Below are positions 42,007 to 51,352 of a stretch of DNA of 64,000 nt, in pieces (positions within the stretch are counted from its first letter, which is position 1; every line of letters starts with the position of its first letter). The notes beneath the pieces are model-generated. The model worked only from the letters and a program-made list of their open reading frames with translations. It was not told where the DNA came from and searched no databases. Made by a program: the position numbers and the translations under genes. The stretch is from assembly GCA_943371425.1 (NCBI GenBank), contig CALRUR010000003.1, positions 124,001 through 188,000 of the forward strand, read 5' to 3'. Origin of the DNA: CAJBVG01 sp943371425 (GTDB taxonomy: Bacteria; Bacteroidota; Bacteroidia; Sphingobacteriales; Sphingobacteriaceae).

Positions 42007-44757
42007 TCAACCCCTTATATCAACCTTCAGCCCCGAATTCTGTTCTCCAAATTTATTCAGTTTGTATTTAACCTTTATTAAACCATATCTTCCAATAATG
42101 TTGGAGCGGGTTTCTTGTATGGCATTCTGATCGGAAGTTCTTACCAATCCTGTGTTTTTATTAAGTATATCGAATACACTTAGTCCTATACTGCCTCTGT
42201 TATTTTTAAATACATACCTAGTAATTTCCATTTTTAACAAAGGTATGCTAACCGACTCGTTAAAACTTTGGGATGTATATTGATTAATGTCTGCAGTAAA
42301 GCCAATAAACCATTTGTCTGTTGGTCGGTAACTGGCGTCTAAAAAATATACTTGGTTGGTATAGGTATTGTTCAACTCACTTTGCACAGAGTAAAATGCA
42401 TTACTTATACTTAACGTAGAGCCAACGCTTACATCCCATTTCTCTTTTTTACGGTTGTCTAATCTAAGCGTTACTTCGTGTGTATAAGTATTACTTATGT
42501 TTTCAATGGCATTAATGTAAGATAAACCTCTGTTCCAGTTTTCTGCCAATTCTATACTTGCATTAATTTTTAATTTTCTAATAGGGCTAGAGAATTCGGA
42601 ACTAGCCCTCAGGTTATAGTCATTTGCCACATTAGCCGTTTCTAAATATTGAACTAAATTACTATCAATACGTCTGTTCCAATTTATTTTGTCTTTAGTA
42701 TGTGTGAGCATTACAGAATTAAAAAAGGATATAAAAGAAAACTCATCAAAAATAATCCAATTCAGTCGCACGTTAGTTTGATACTCCGGCTTTAACATTG
42801 CGTTACCTTTCGTAAATACAATGCTGTTGGTATTGTTTACAATGGGTAATAATTGGTTTGCAGTTGGCGCGTTTATTCTAGTATTGGTTTGTAGCATTAC
42901 TCTTCTGCCTTTACTGTATTCGTATTCTATTTCGAAGAGTGGCAAGGCATAGATGAAATTTCTGCTGATGCTTGTACTATCATTTATTTTAGTGCTCAGT
43001 TGAGCAATTTCATACTTAAGAGATAGGTCTATTTGTAAGGCATCAGTATTGTATTTAAATGTTAACGCTGGCCTGTATAAATTATAAGTGCGTGTAAAAT
43101 CCGGACTTAATGAATCTATTTTCTGGTCGTTTAAGTTCAAATCATTTTGTTGCCTCGAAATATTTTCATTTGTACTACTAAACGCTATACTTGGTTCCAT
43201 GTAAATATTACCTGTAATATTTCTAGTGGCACCAATGCTATAATATTGTTTAAGTTGTTTATTGCGTAATGTTTGATCTCTTACATCTATTACCGTAAAA
43301 TTATTCTGATAGATGGTGCTTCTGTTATTCCAGTTAGAATAGTTCAAACTGTTTGTGTAGCTAAGCTCTGCATTTAATCTCAATGTTTTCCATTCATTCC
43401 GAAGTTTACGCACATAATTACTTTTGGTGCTTGCGTTTAAATCTTCCGATTCTGTTTTTACCATACTTAGTAAATCATTAATTAAATTATTAGCGTTTTT
43501 ATTATCCGAATAATTTTGTTGATTGTTTTGGGCGTTATTAAATTGGATAGTAGCATTAGCGGTTATACTTTGGTTACTATCTATTTTATTTCTCCAGCCC
43601 ATGTTTAAACTCTGAGAATAATTAAGAGCTGTAGTAGAATTTATGGAATTTCGTTCAAATTCATTACTGCTTAAGAAATTTTTACTGTAAACGGTTTCTT
43701 TTAAATTTCTATCTAATACATTGGCCATATAACTTATGTTAAATCTTTTCTCTGGAGCATATTCCCTACTAAAATTTAATCCTAAAGCTGCAGAACTAAG
43801 TTGGCCATTTACTTGTTGACCAAAATTAATAGGAGGGCTAGAACCATTGCTGCTATTAATGTTTAGGCCACCTTCTCCAAAACTTCTTAAGCCACCACTA
43901 AAACTTAAGTAATCTTCAAAACTAAACCCGAACTGGTTAATATTGTTGGCCATGCCGAGTGCCGCGAATTGTGTTTTTGCACCAAACTTGTACAATTTTG
44001 CCGACGATTGAAAATGCTCGTTGGTACCAGCACCTGCTTGTACATCGCCAAAGTATGCCTTTTTCTTATCATCTTTTAATACAATGTTTATGGTTTTATC
44101 ACGTTCTCCGTCTGTCATCCCACTTAACTTTTCTTCTTCAGATTTCTGATCGTATACTTGCACTTTTTTAATAGCATCTGCAGGTAAGTTTTTAGTAGCT
44201 ACTTTTGGGTCGTTACTAAAAAACTCTTTTCCATCTACTAATACATTGTTAATGTTTTCGCCCATTGCTTTAATATTTCCAGCACGATCTACTTCTAGGC
44301 CTGGGAGTTTTTTCAATAAATCTTCTGCTACCGCGTCTGGTTTATTTTTATAAGCTGCTGCATCATACTCCACAGTATCTTTATTAAATTTTATAGGAAT
44401 TCTGTCTGCTTCTACATTTACATCAGATAGTGTTTTTGATTTCTGCGTAAGTACCAGGTTATATTCATGCTTAGTATTGCCATCAATGTTTAATGGTTTA
44501 TATAAGGTTTGATATCCTAAATACGAAGCTTGAAGTAAATAGTTCCCGTTGCTCACATTTTTAATTTGATAAAAACCATTTGCATCTGTAATGCCAAAAA
44601 ATTTCAAAGTAGAATCTTTAGGCTCTAATAAAGCAAGCGTGGCATAAGGTATCGGCTTCGTTTTCTCATCAAATATATACCCAGTAACTGCCTGCTGAGC
44701 AAACATTATTTTCGATAGTAGAATTAATATAGTTGTTAATAGTATTTTATTTTTCAT
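42007..44757 (-). CDS. Outer-membrane beta-barrel protein with carboxypeptidase-regulatory-like domain (TonB-receptor-like)
   Basis: This 916-residue protein has a signal peptide (MKNKILLTTILILLSKIMFAQ). A carboxypeptidase-D regulatory-like domain follows (VTGYIFDEKTKPIPYATLALL), then a plug-like domain (DAVAEDLLKKLPGLEVDRAGNIKAMGENINNVLVDGKEFF, with NLPADAIKKVQVYDQKSEEE). The rest is a long barrel (OMP_b-brl_3 type) ending RYGLIKVKYKLNKFGEQNSGLKVDIRG. It is encoded with a GLPGLI-family gene, a common Bacteroidota pairing. No TonB box is obvious. The substrate is unknown; such pairs may concern peptides or metals. Confidence 0.85.
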   Translation of the reverse strand: MKNKILLTTILILLSKIMFAQQAVTGYIFDEKTKPIPYATLALLEPKDSTLKFFGITDANGFYQIKNVSNGNYLLQASYLGYQTLYKPLNIDGNTKHEYNLVLTQKSKTLSDVNVEADRIPIKFNKDTVEYDAAAYKNKPDAVAEDLLKKLPGLEVDRAGNIKAMGENINNVLVDGKEFFSNDPKVATKNLPADAIKKVQVYDQKSEEEKLSGMTDGERDKTINIVLKDDKKKAYFGDVQAGAGTNEHFQSSAKLYKFGAKTQFAALGMANNINQFGFSFEDYLSFSGGLRSFGEGGLNINSSNGSSPPINFGQQVNGQLSSAALGLNFSREYAPEKRFNISYMANVLDRNLKETVYSKNFLSSNEFERNSINSTTALNYSQSLNMGWRNKIDSNQSITANATIQFNNAQNNQQNYSDNKNANNLINDLLSMVKTESEDLNASTKSNYVRKLRNEWKTLRLNAELSYTNSLNYSNWNNRSTIYQNNFTVIDVRDQTLRNKQLKQYYSIGATRNITGNIYMEPSIAFSSTNENISRQQNDLNLNDQKIDSLSPDFTRTYNLYRPALTFKYNTDALQIDLSLKYEIAQLSTKINDSTSISRNFIYALPLFEIEYEYSKGRRVMLQTNTRINAPTANQLLPIVNNTNSIVFTKGNAMLKPEYQTNVRLNWIIFDEFSFISFFNSVMLTHTKDKINWNRRIDSNLVQYLETANVANDYNLRASSEFSSPIRKLKINASIELAENWNRGLSYINAIENISNTYTHEVTLRLDNRKKEKWDVSVGSTLSISNAFYSVQSELNNTYTNQVYFLDASYRPTDKWFIGFTADINQYTSQSFNESVSIPLLKMEITRYVFKNNRGSIGLSVFDILNKNTGLVRTSDQNAIQETRSNIIGRYGLIKVKYKLNKFGEQNSGLKVDIRG

Positions 44758-44780
44758 TGCTTGTTGTGTATTGTGTTTTG

Positions 44781-44815
44781 AGTATCTAGAGACTAGTATC
44801 TAGTATCTAGTTTCT
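44781..44815. repeat. Heptamer tandem repeat, unit AGTATCT
   Basis: Five 7-bp units lie between the GLPGLI gene and the barrel gene and overlap the GLPGLI stop codon (TAG, complement of 44807-44809). Confidence 0.85.
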
Positions 44816-45562
44816 TATCTTTATAATCACATTCCCTTCTCCGCCATACTGCTCTTGCATTTCTTTACGTTTTATTTCTACAATTTCATTGAATTCTTTT
44901 TTACTTACTTTTTTACCTTCATTCGGTTTAGAAATTTCTTTTAAATCAATTTCTTTTAGTTCAATATTTTGAGCAGTAATTACAGTAGTGCCTTCGTTAA
45001 TATCTACTGCTAAAATTAATCCAGGTAAATTCCCCAAAGCCATCGGGCCAATAGAGTAGGGCAGGGCGGGGCAGAACCAAGCTTTCACTTTATCTTCTTT
45101 TTTCGTTGGATTGGTTAATAACGCTTCAATACATGTATAGCCAAGTATTTCTTTTTGTTCGCCGGTAATTTTCCATGTCAATGTTTTTAAATCAGATTCT
45201 ATTAAGAATTTTTTGCTCATAAATTCTTTTTGATCTATACATTTCATGTTAGTTAAATCGAAATAGGTTTTGTTATCTGGTTCATCAGTTTTAATTACAA
45301 AACGTGCACCTTCAGATTGGTGTTCGATGTTGTTATTTGGGTTTGGTTCTTTAATCGTTTTTATTAATGCATTTTTTTCTGTAAAAGTTAATTTGCTGCT
45401 TAGCTTTTTTTCTTTGGGCACCATAGCAGCCATTTCTTCGGTTACGCCATCAAATTTGATTTCCAATTTGGTGGTTTCTTTATAAGTAACCGTTCCAGAA
45501 TTTTGTGCGAAAAGCAGGCTGCTAATCGCTAGTAGGTTTAATAATAAATAGGTCTTTTTCAT
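44807..45562 (-). CDS. GLPGLI-family exported protein
   Basis: The 251-residue protein has a signal peptide (MKKTYLLLNLLAISSLLFAQ) and the family signature region in the form IGPMALGNLPGLILAVDINEG, with Asn replacing the first Gly of GLPGLI. Other family features are the WKITGEQKEILGYTCIEA segment and AWFCPALPYSIGP. The C-terminus is charged and lysine-rich. It precedes the barrel gene in one transcription unit. Function is unknown; it probably acts in the periplasm with the barrel. Confidence 0.85.
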   Translation of the reverse strand: MKKTYLLLNLLAISSLLFAQNSGTVTYKETTKLEIKFDGVTEEMAAMVPKEKKLSSKLTFTEKNALIKTIKEPNPNNNIEHQSEGARFVIKTDEPDNKTYFDLTNMKCIDQKEFMSKKFLIESDLKTLTWKITGEQKEILGYTCIEALLTNPTKKEDKVKAWFCPALPYSIGPMALGNLPGLILAVDINEGTTVITAQNIELKEIDLKEISKPNEGKKVSKKEFNEIVEIKRKEMQEQYGGEGNVIIKIRN

Positions 45563-45715
45563 ATCTGTTAAATTTTAAACGAAAGTAGAGCGCTATCTCC
45601 TGAAGGTTTGTTAAAAGATTGATAATGAATGTTAAAAAGTGTTAAAGGGTAAATTTGAATAGTTTACATGTGGATATTTAATCAATTCAATATTATCTTA
45701 TTATCAATAAATTCT

Positions 45716-45724
45716 TATTTTTGC
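45716..45724 (+). promoter_or_regulatory. Putative -7 element of the alpha-oxoamine synthase gene
   Basis: TATTTTTGC contains a perfect TAnnTTTG and lies 27 bp before the TTG start. The -33 element is not clear. Confidence 0.45.
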
Positions 45725-45751
45725 AGAATCGTAAAATAAAACCCCAGAAAC

Positions 45752-46996
45752 TTGGACTTATTTAATAAACTTTCGAATCGTGGACCTTTAGGTCAACATC
45801 AGAAGATGGCACACGGATATTTTACATTCCCGAAGTTGGAAGGTGAAATCAGTAATCGCATGGTATTTCGCGGAAAAGAACACTTAATATGGAGTTTAAA
45901 CAATTATTTAGGTTTAGCAAACCATCCTGAGGTTCGTAAAGCAGATGCAGAAGCTGCACAACAATATGGTTTAGCATTACCAATGGGCGCTCGTATGATG
46001 TCCGGAAACTCTAATCACCATGAGCAATTAGAAAAGAATTTAGCAGAGTTTGTAAAACGCGAAGATGCTTTTTTATTAAACTTCGGTTACCAAGGCATGG
46101 TATCTATTATCGATACCCTCGTAAACCGTCATGATGTTATTGTATACGATGCAGAATCGCATGCATGTATTATTGACGGAGTTCGTTTGCACCAAGGTAA
46201 GCGTTATGTATACACACATAACGATATGGAAAGTTTAGAAAAGCAATTAGAGCGTGCAACAAAATTAATAGAAGGAACAGAAGGTGGTATTTTAGTTATT
46301 ACAGAAGGTGTATTCGGAATGTCGGGTGCACAAGGTAATTTAAAAGGTGTAGTAGAATTAAAGAAAAAATATGACTTCCGTTTATTGGTAGACGATGCAC
46401 ATGGTTTTGGAACAATGGGCCCTACTGGTGCAGGTACTGATGAAGAACAAGGTGTACAAGCAGGGGTAGATGTTTACTTTGGTACATTTGCTAAAGCAAT
46501 GGCAGGAATTGGAGCCTTTGTTGCCGCTACAGAAGACGTAACTAATTTCTTAAGATATAACATGCGTTCGCAAACTTTTGCGAAATCGTTGCCAATGCCA
46601 ATGGTAGTTGGTTTGTTAAAAAGACTAGAATTATTAAGAAATAATCCAGAATTGAAGAACAATTTATGGAAAATAGTGCATGCCTTACAGTCTGGTTTAA
46701 GAGAAAGAGGCTTCAATATTGGCATTACAAGCTCTCCGGTAACCCCTGTTTTTTTAACAGGTACCCTTACAGAGGCCACCAATATTGTAATGGATTTGCG
46801 CGAAAATTATGGCATATTCTGCTCTATTGTTACCTACCCAGTTGTACCTAAAGGTGTGATAATGTTGAGGTTAATACCTTCGGCGATACATACTTTGGCA
46901 GATGTGGAAGAAACCCTGAACGCTTACTCTGAAGTGGCTGAGAAATTGAAATCGGGCTATTATGAGAGCAAGTCGGCAGCAGAAATGAATGCTTAA
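45752..46996 (+). CDS. Alpha-oxoamine synthase-type PLP enzyme (sphingo-/sulfonolipid type)
   Basis: This 414-residue fold-type I PLP enzyme starts at a TTG (MDLFNKLSNRGPLGQHQK). Landmarks: WSLNNYLGLANHPEVRKAD, MGARMMSGNSNHHEQLE, YDAESHACIIDG, LLVDDAHGFGTMG, and the PLP lysine Lys248 in YFGTFAKAMAGIGAF. These are typical of the KBL/BioF/serine palmitoyltransferase family. In Bacteroidota, close relatives make sphingolipid bases (from serine) or capnine-type sulfonolipid bases (from cysteate). Without a bioBFDA context BioF is unlikely. The amino-acid substrate cannot be fixed from the sequence. Confidence 0.8.
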   Translation: MDLFNKLSNRGPLGQHQKMAHGYFTFPKLEGEISNRMVFRGKEHLIWSLNNYLGLANHPEVRKADAEAAQQYGLALPMGARMMSGNSNHHEQLEKNLAEFVKREDAFLLNFGYQGMVSIIDTLVNRHDVIVYDAESHACIIDGVRLHQGKRYVYTHNDMESLEKQLERATKLIEGTEGGILVITEGVFGMSGAQGNLKGVVELKKKYDFRLLVDDAHGFGTMGPTGAGTDEEQGVQAGVDVYFGTFAKAMAGIGAFVAATEDVTNFLRYNMRSQTFAKSLPMPMVVGLLKRLELLRNNPELKNNLWKIVHALQSGLRERGFNIGITSSPVTPVFLTGTLTEATNIVMDLRENYGIFCSIVTYPVVPKGVIMLRLIPSAIHTLADVEETLNAYSEVAEKLKSGYYESKSAAEMNA

Positions 46997-47080
46997 AAAT
47001 TTATTCATTTAGGTATTGATAAGCTCAAAAATTCATTTTACATTAGTAAAACAAACAAATATTGTAAAACCAAAACGTAA

Positions 47081-47086
47081 AAGGAG
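47081..47086 (+). promoter_or_regulatory. Shine-Dalgarno-like sequence of the histone gene
   Basis: AAGGAG ends 9 bp before the ATG at 47096. Strong SD motifs are rare at the other starts in this window, so high translation is suggested. Confidence 0.55.
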
Positions 47087-47095
47087 TTTTCAAAA

Positions 47096-47275
47096 ATGAA
47101 AAAATTCAACGAATTCAAAAAAATGCTCGCTGATTTAGAAGCGGATGCTGACAAATTTTATAACAAAGGTAACAGTGCTGCTGGTACTCGTGTTAGAAAA
47201 GGAATGCAAGACTTAAAAAACTTAGCGCAAGCAATTCGCTTAGAAGTACAAGAAATGAAAAATACGGAGCAATAG
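47096..47275 (+). CDS. Histone H1-like protein (Hc1 family)
   Basis: The 59-residue protein reads MKKFNEFKKMLADLEADADK, then FYNKGNSAAGTRVRKGMQDL and KNLAQAIRLEVQEMKNTEQ. This matches the small Hc1-like proteins of Bacteroidota (PF07432), notably the GNSAAGTRVRK core. Such proteins bind DNA and may compact the nucleoid. It has a clear SD sequence and its own terminator, both fitting strong expression. Confidence 0.9.
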   Translation: MKKFNEFKKMLADLEADADKFYNKGNSAAGTRVRKGMQDLKNLAQAIRLEVQEMKNTEQ

Positions 47276-47301
47276 TCTTATTCCATCCAAAATATACAAG
47301 G

Positions 47302-47335
47302 AACCTTTCAGTTAATTTCTGAAAGGTTTTTTGTT
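47302..47335 (+). terminator. Rho-independent terminator after the histone gene
   Basis: AACCTTTCAG (47302-47311) pairs perfectly with CTGAAAGGTT (47319-47328), followed by a T-rich run. Confidence 0.95.
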
Positions 47336-47386
47336 TTTATGACTTTGCTCATTTTATTTGCCTTGTGGGTATCGCATTTTTGAGGT

Positions 47387-48739
47387 ATGAATACTCAAGA
47401 GCAACTCTTAAAAAAATACAATCGCCCCATTCCTCGGTATACTAGTTACCCAACGGTACCATTCTGGACTCATTACCCCGAGCAACACGAGTGGAAACAG
47501 CATGTAAAGAGCCAATTCCAATCATCAAACAAAAGCGAAGGCATCAGTTTATACATACATCTTCCGTTCTGCGAAAGTTTATGTACCTATTGCGGTTGCA
47601 ATACCCGCATTACGGTTAACCATGCCGTAGAAATACCCTATATAGAGGCCTTAGAAAAAGAGTTTAGCTTATACCTAAGCCTATTTAACGAACGCCCTCG
47701 CATTGCCGAATTACATTTAGGCGGTGGTACTCCCACTTTTTTCAAAGCAGAAAATTTAAAACGTTTAATCGATTTTATTTTTGAACATGCGGATGTTACC
47801 GACGATGCGAGTTTTAGTTTTGAAGCACATCCTAATAATACCAACATTGAGCATTTACAAGTTTTGGCCGACTTGGGTTTTAAAAGATTGAGTTTAGGAA
47901 TTCAAGATTTCGATCCACATGTTCAACAATTAATAAACAGAACACAAAGTGTAGCCGATGTACAACATGCTACAAACAATGCAAGAGCATTGGGTTATAC
48001 CTCCATCAATTTCGATTTAATTTATGGATTGCCCGATCAAACTTTAGCAAGTATTAAAAATACCATTACAGAAGTTATCAAATTAATGCCCGAGCGAATT
48101 GCCTTTTATTCGTATGCACATGTGCCATGGTTAAAGCCTGGGCAGCGTAAGTATGATGAGTCTAATTTACCCAAAGACGAAGAGAAATATGCTTTGTATG
48201 AACTGGGTAGAGAAATGTTAGAAGAAGCAGGTTATTTAGAAATTGGGATGGATCATTTTGCATTACCCAACGACTCTTTATTAGCTGCTTTAAAAAGCAA
48301 TACCCTGCATAGAAATTTTATGGGCTATACAGAAAAGCATACTCAGTTGTTAATAGGCTTGGGTGTATCATCTATTAGCGATTCTTGGACCTGCTTTGCA
48401 CAAAACGAAAAGAAACTAGAAGATTACTATAAACGATTAGAGGAGAATGAGCTTCCGATTATGAAAGGGCATATATTAACGGAAGACGATTTAACCAGGC
48501 GCGCCTTAATATTAGAAATGATGTGCCAGCTAAGCACCAGTTTTATTCCGGAATTATTAAACGACGATGCTATTATATTATTAAACGAAATGCTCGCCGA
48601 TAATTTGGTGTATATATTTAACGATAAAATAGAAATATCGTACACAGGCAAAGCCCTGTTGAGGAACTGTTGCTCTGTGTACGATGCTTATTTGAGTAAT
48701 GATTTAAAGGGCTTGCAAAAATTTAGCTTAGCCATTTAA
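47387..48739 (+). CDS. hemN: Oxygen-independent coproporphyrinogen III oxidase
   Basis: This radical-SAM enzyme decarboxylates coproporphyrinogen III in heme synthesis. The cluster motif is CESLCTYCGC near residue 64, followed by HLGGGTPTFF, FSFEAHPNN, RLSLGIQDFDPHVQ and NFDLIYGLPDQT. The N-terminal PRYTSYPTVPFW and the C-terminal domain (MGYTEKHTQLLIGLGVSSISDSW) identify true HemN rather than the HemW-like chaperone. Length is 450. Confidence 0.95.
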   Translation: MNTQEQLLKKYNRPIPRYTSYPTVPFWTHYPEQHEWKQHVKSQFQSSNKSEGISLYIHLPFCESLCTYCGCNTRITVNHAVEIPYIEALEKEFSLYLSLFNERPRIAELHLGGGTPTFFKAENLKRLIDFIFEHADVTDDASFSFEAHPNNTNIEHLQVLADLGFKRLSLGIQDFDPHVQQLINRTQSVADVQHATNNARALGYTSINFDLIYGLPDQTLASIKNTITEVIKLMPERIAFYSYAHVPWLKPGQRKYDESNLPKDEEKYALYELGREMLEEAGYLEIGMDHFALPNDSLLAALKSNTLHRNFMGYTEKHTQLLIGLGVSSISDSWTCFAQNEKKLEDYYKRLEENELPIMKGHILTEDDLTRRALILEMMCQLSTSFIPELLNDDAIILLNEMLADNLVYIFNDKIEISYTGKALLRNCCSVYDAYLSNDLKGLQKFSLAI

Positions 48740-48744
48740 TCAAA

Positions 48745-49833
48745 TTATAGGATTACTTTTTTAGATTGAAAAATATTTTTTTCAGCATATACATTAATAA
48801 TATACATACCATTTGCGTATTCTGTTGTGTTTATTATTTCTGTTGATGTTCCTTTGAAAACAGTTTTCCCGCTCATGTCGTTTATACTTACCATACATGG
48901 TTCTGTTATAAAAGAGGGGATCACAATTTCAATAGATTCTTGATTTTGTTTTATGTTGAATTCTATTTTTTGCGTTTTGTTTAAACCTAAACCATTTTCA
49001 TAAGCAAGGATGCTTTGGTTAATCCAATCTACATAACTAGAAACTCTGGTAAATACACCCGGGAATTCTTGAGTACTGTGTAAGCCATTTCCAAAACTTA
49101 CCAATCCAATTTGAATTCTGTTTCCTGCAGAATCGGTGTCGAACAGAGGTCCTCCGCTGTCGCCTGCTGCAGCTCCTGTTGCCGAGGTATCCAATCTGCC
49201 AGCCACAATCATGGTAGTGTCTATAAGTCCTGCATACTTGTTTACTTGGTTAGCAATGGTATTCGGGATGATGTTTACTTCTGCAATTTGCAAAGTATCG
49301 GGCTGCATATTTATAAGCACTGTATCGAAAATACCAAAGCCAATGACATCAACCTTATTATATGGTTTTTCATAAGATAAGTTGGTAGGGTCTATAAGAT
49401 TGACGGGGCTAACATTGGCCGGTGTTTTCAAATGTATTAATGCGATGTCGCCCAACATAGTTCTACCGCTAGGGTCGAAGTAAGGGTGGCGAATGATGTA
49501 ATCTGAAGTTATTTTTTGATAAGTAGGTTGAGGGTTACCGAGAGTATATAAATTTACCAAGGCAGTTATACTGTCGAGATTTTCTTCTGTAAAAAAATCG
49601 ACCACACAATGTGCTGCGGTAAGCACCCATTGAGGGCGTATAAGTGAGGCACCACAAAAAGGGCTGTATGGAGGTCCGAAAGTGTTTGCCTCTGCTAAAC
49701 TTACCATAAAGGGGTAATTATTAGCAGCAGCTTGGCCGCCTACCACATCTGGTGTAGGATCTTGAGCATGCGACTTTTTAGAGCTCACAATTACCACGAC
49801 ACTGAATAGAAGGATGAGTAATTTTTTGTTCAT
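48745..49833 (-). CDS. Secreted trypsin-like serine protease with T9SS sorting domain
   Basis: This 362-residue protein has a signal peptide ending near SHAQ (residue 24), then VVGGQAAANNYPFMVSL, the mature start typical of S1 proteases. The catalytic triad is His75 (LTAAHC), Asp129 (GDIALIHL) and Ser226 (GDSGGPLF). After about residue 285 the C-terminal roughly 75 residues (SIEIVIPSF through YANGMYIINVYAEKNIFQSKKVIL) form a sorting domain. It should therefore be exported by the type IX system. It is convergent with hemN (5 bp). Confidence 0.92.
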   Translation of the reverse strand: MNKKLLILLFSVVVIVSSKKSHAQDPTPDVVGGQAAANNYPFMVSLAEANTFGPPYSPFCGASLIRPQWVLTAAHCVVDFFTEENLDSITALVNLYTLGNPQPTYQKITSDYIIRHPYFDPSGRTMLGDIALIHLKTPANVSPVNLIDPTNLSYEKPYNKVDVIGFGIFDTVLINMQPDTLQIAEVNIIPNTIANQVNKYAGLIDTTMIVAGRLDTSATGAAAGDSGGPLFDTDSAGNRIQIGLVSFGNGLHSTQEFPGVFTRVSSYVDWINQSILAYENGLGLNKTQKIEFNIKQNQESIEIVIPSFITEPCMVSINDMSGKTVFKGTSTEIINTTEYANGMYIINVYAEKNIFQSKKVIL

Positions 49834-49878
49834 AGCTTTTTTAGGGGAAGACAGCGGGAGGAGGTAGGGACCCTTATT

Positions 49879-49927
49879 GAATTACGAATTACGAATTACG
49901 AATTACGGAGTTACGGATTACGAATTT
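49879..49927. repeat. Heptamer tandem repeat, unit GAATTAC
   Basis: Four perfect 7-bp units and about three degenerate ones lie upstream of the protease gene. Confidence 0.85.
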
Positions 49928-50188
49928 TCGGTCCCTGAACGAGGCGGAACGCGGTTTGAGGGGCGGATTATCGTATTATCGGTTTTTCGGATTGTCGGTC
50001 TCTAGAATATTCTTTTTTATCCTTCCAAAACATTGATTTATACATAAAAATGCAAATCATTATTTTTCACTTGTTAATTGTTAATGTGTTTTGTATATTT
50101 ACAAGTAATTGAAAAACAAGACAAAAAAAATATTTTTTGTTAATTCTTTATTTGGTTAGATGTTAATTCAAAAAAATAAAATTTTCAA
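49928..50188. other. Intergenic region between the protease and Fic genes
   Basis: After the heptamer array, an array with period 8 (GGATTATC, GTATTATC, GGTTTTTC, GGATTGTC) occupies about 49965-49996. Before it lies a GC-richer stretch containing GAACGAGGCGGAACG, similar to GAACGAAGCGTAGCG at 51389. A promoter-like TTG (50071) and TATATTTA (50094-50101) with 20-bp spacing precede the Fic gene. No gene is seen. Confidence 0.6.
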
Positions 50189-51352
50189 ATGTCAGAAGCG
50201 AAGTTTATACATTATGATTTGAAATTAGTGGAACCGTCGTTCGGTTCCACACTTACGGATTTAATCATTGAATTGGATTATTTAAGAAAAAAACAACTTG
50301 GAGGGTCGACCCATCCGAAAGTTTTTTTTCAATTAAAACATATATTCCATACTCTTGAAAGTATTGGATCGGCAAGAATAGAAGGTAATAACACAACGAT
50401 AGCTGAATATATTGAAACGAAACTAACAGAAACGAAAAAAGTTCCGCCAAGCATAAAGGAAATACAGAACATTGAAAAAGCAATGGCTTTCATAGAACAG
50501 AATGTGAATGATCAATCTATTAACAGAGCCTTTCTAAGCGAGATGCACAAAATGATAGTAGATGGGTTATTGCCACCACCCGAAGGTGAAGGCGATTCCA
50601 CTCCTGGAGTATACAGGAAAAGAAATTTGAAAATAAATAAGTCGGCGCATAGGCCACCTGAATGGTTGAAGGTTGATGATTATATGAATGAACTAATTGA
50701 TTTTGTAAACCGAGAAGACAGTCCTAAATATGATTTATTAAAGGCTGCTATTGCCCATCATCGTTTTGTTTGGATACACCCATACGGAAATGGTAATGGC
50801 AGAACCGTTCGTTTATTTACTTATGCATTGCTTATAAAGACTGGCTTTAACGTAAACGTTGGTAGGATTATTAACCCAACAGCGATTTTTTGTAGTAATC
50901 GTAATGACTATTACAACTTTTTATGTGAGGCCGATAAGGGAACTGATGAAGGAATAAAATCTTGGATCGAATATGTATTAAAAGGATTAAAGGAAGAAAT
51001 TGAAAAAATAGATAAGCTTTCGGACTATACCTTTCTTCGTAAAGAAATACTCCTGCCAAGCATCAGTTATTCACTTGAGAGAAAATATATCACAGAAGTA
51101 GAGTCTAAAATCTTGAAAAAAGTTATCGACTTGCAGGTTATTCAAGCTGCAGATGTAAAAGAGTTTTTTGTTGGAAAAGCAGATGCAGAGGTGTCGAGGC
51201 AAATTAAGCGGTTAATTGATAAAAAAATGATTTCCCCTGAAAAAGATGGTACAAGAAAGTACGTTCTTAGATTTGATAATAGCTACTTGCTAAGAAGTAT
51301 AATTAGATCGTTGGGAGATAAAGGTTTTTTACCTGTCCGTGACGAGATTTAA
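50189..51352 (+). CDS. Fic-family AMP-transferase-like protein (class II type)
   Basis: This 387-residue protein carries the complete Fic core HPYGNGNGRTVR (His197 onward), so it should be able to transfer AMP or another nucleotide moiety to protein hydroxyls. The inhibitory (S/T)xxxE(G/N) motif is present before the core as Ser61-Asn67 (SARIEGN), which defines self-inhibited class II proteins. The N-terminal LTDLIIELDYLRKKQL is typical of Fic_N. The C-terminal part (IKRLIDKKMISPEKDGTRKYVL) looks like a winged helix. It stands alone, with no antitoxin gene, as expected for class II. Confidence 0.9.
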   Translation: MSEAKFIHYDLKLVEPSFGSTLTDLIIELDYLRKKQLGGSTHPKVFFQLKHIFHTLESIGSARIEGNNTTIAEYIETKLTETKKVPPSIKEIQNIEKAMAFIEQNVNDQSINRAFLSEMHKMIVDGLLPPPEGEGDSTPGVYRKRNLKINKSAHRPPEWLKVDDYMNELIDFVNREDSPKYDLLKAAIAHHRFVWIHPYGNGNGRTVRLFTYALLIKTGFNVNVGRIINPTAIFCSNRNDYYNFLCEADKGTDEGIKSWIEYVLKGLKEEIEKIDKLSDYTFLRKEILLPSISYSLERKYITEVESKILKKVIDLQVIQAADVKEFFVGKADAEVSRQIKRLIDKKMISPEKDGTRKYVLRFDNSYLLRSIIRSLGDKGFLPVRDEI

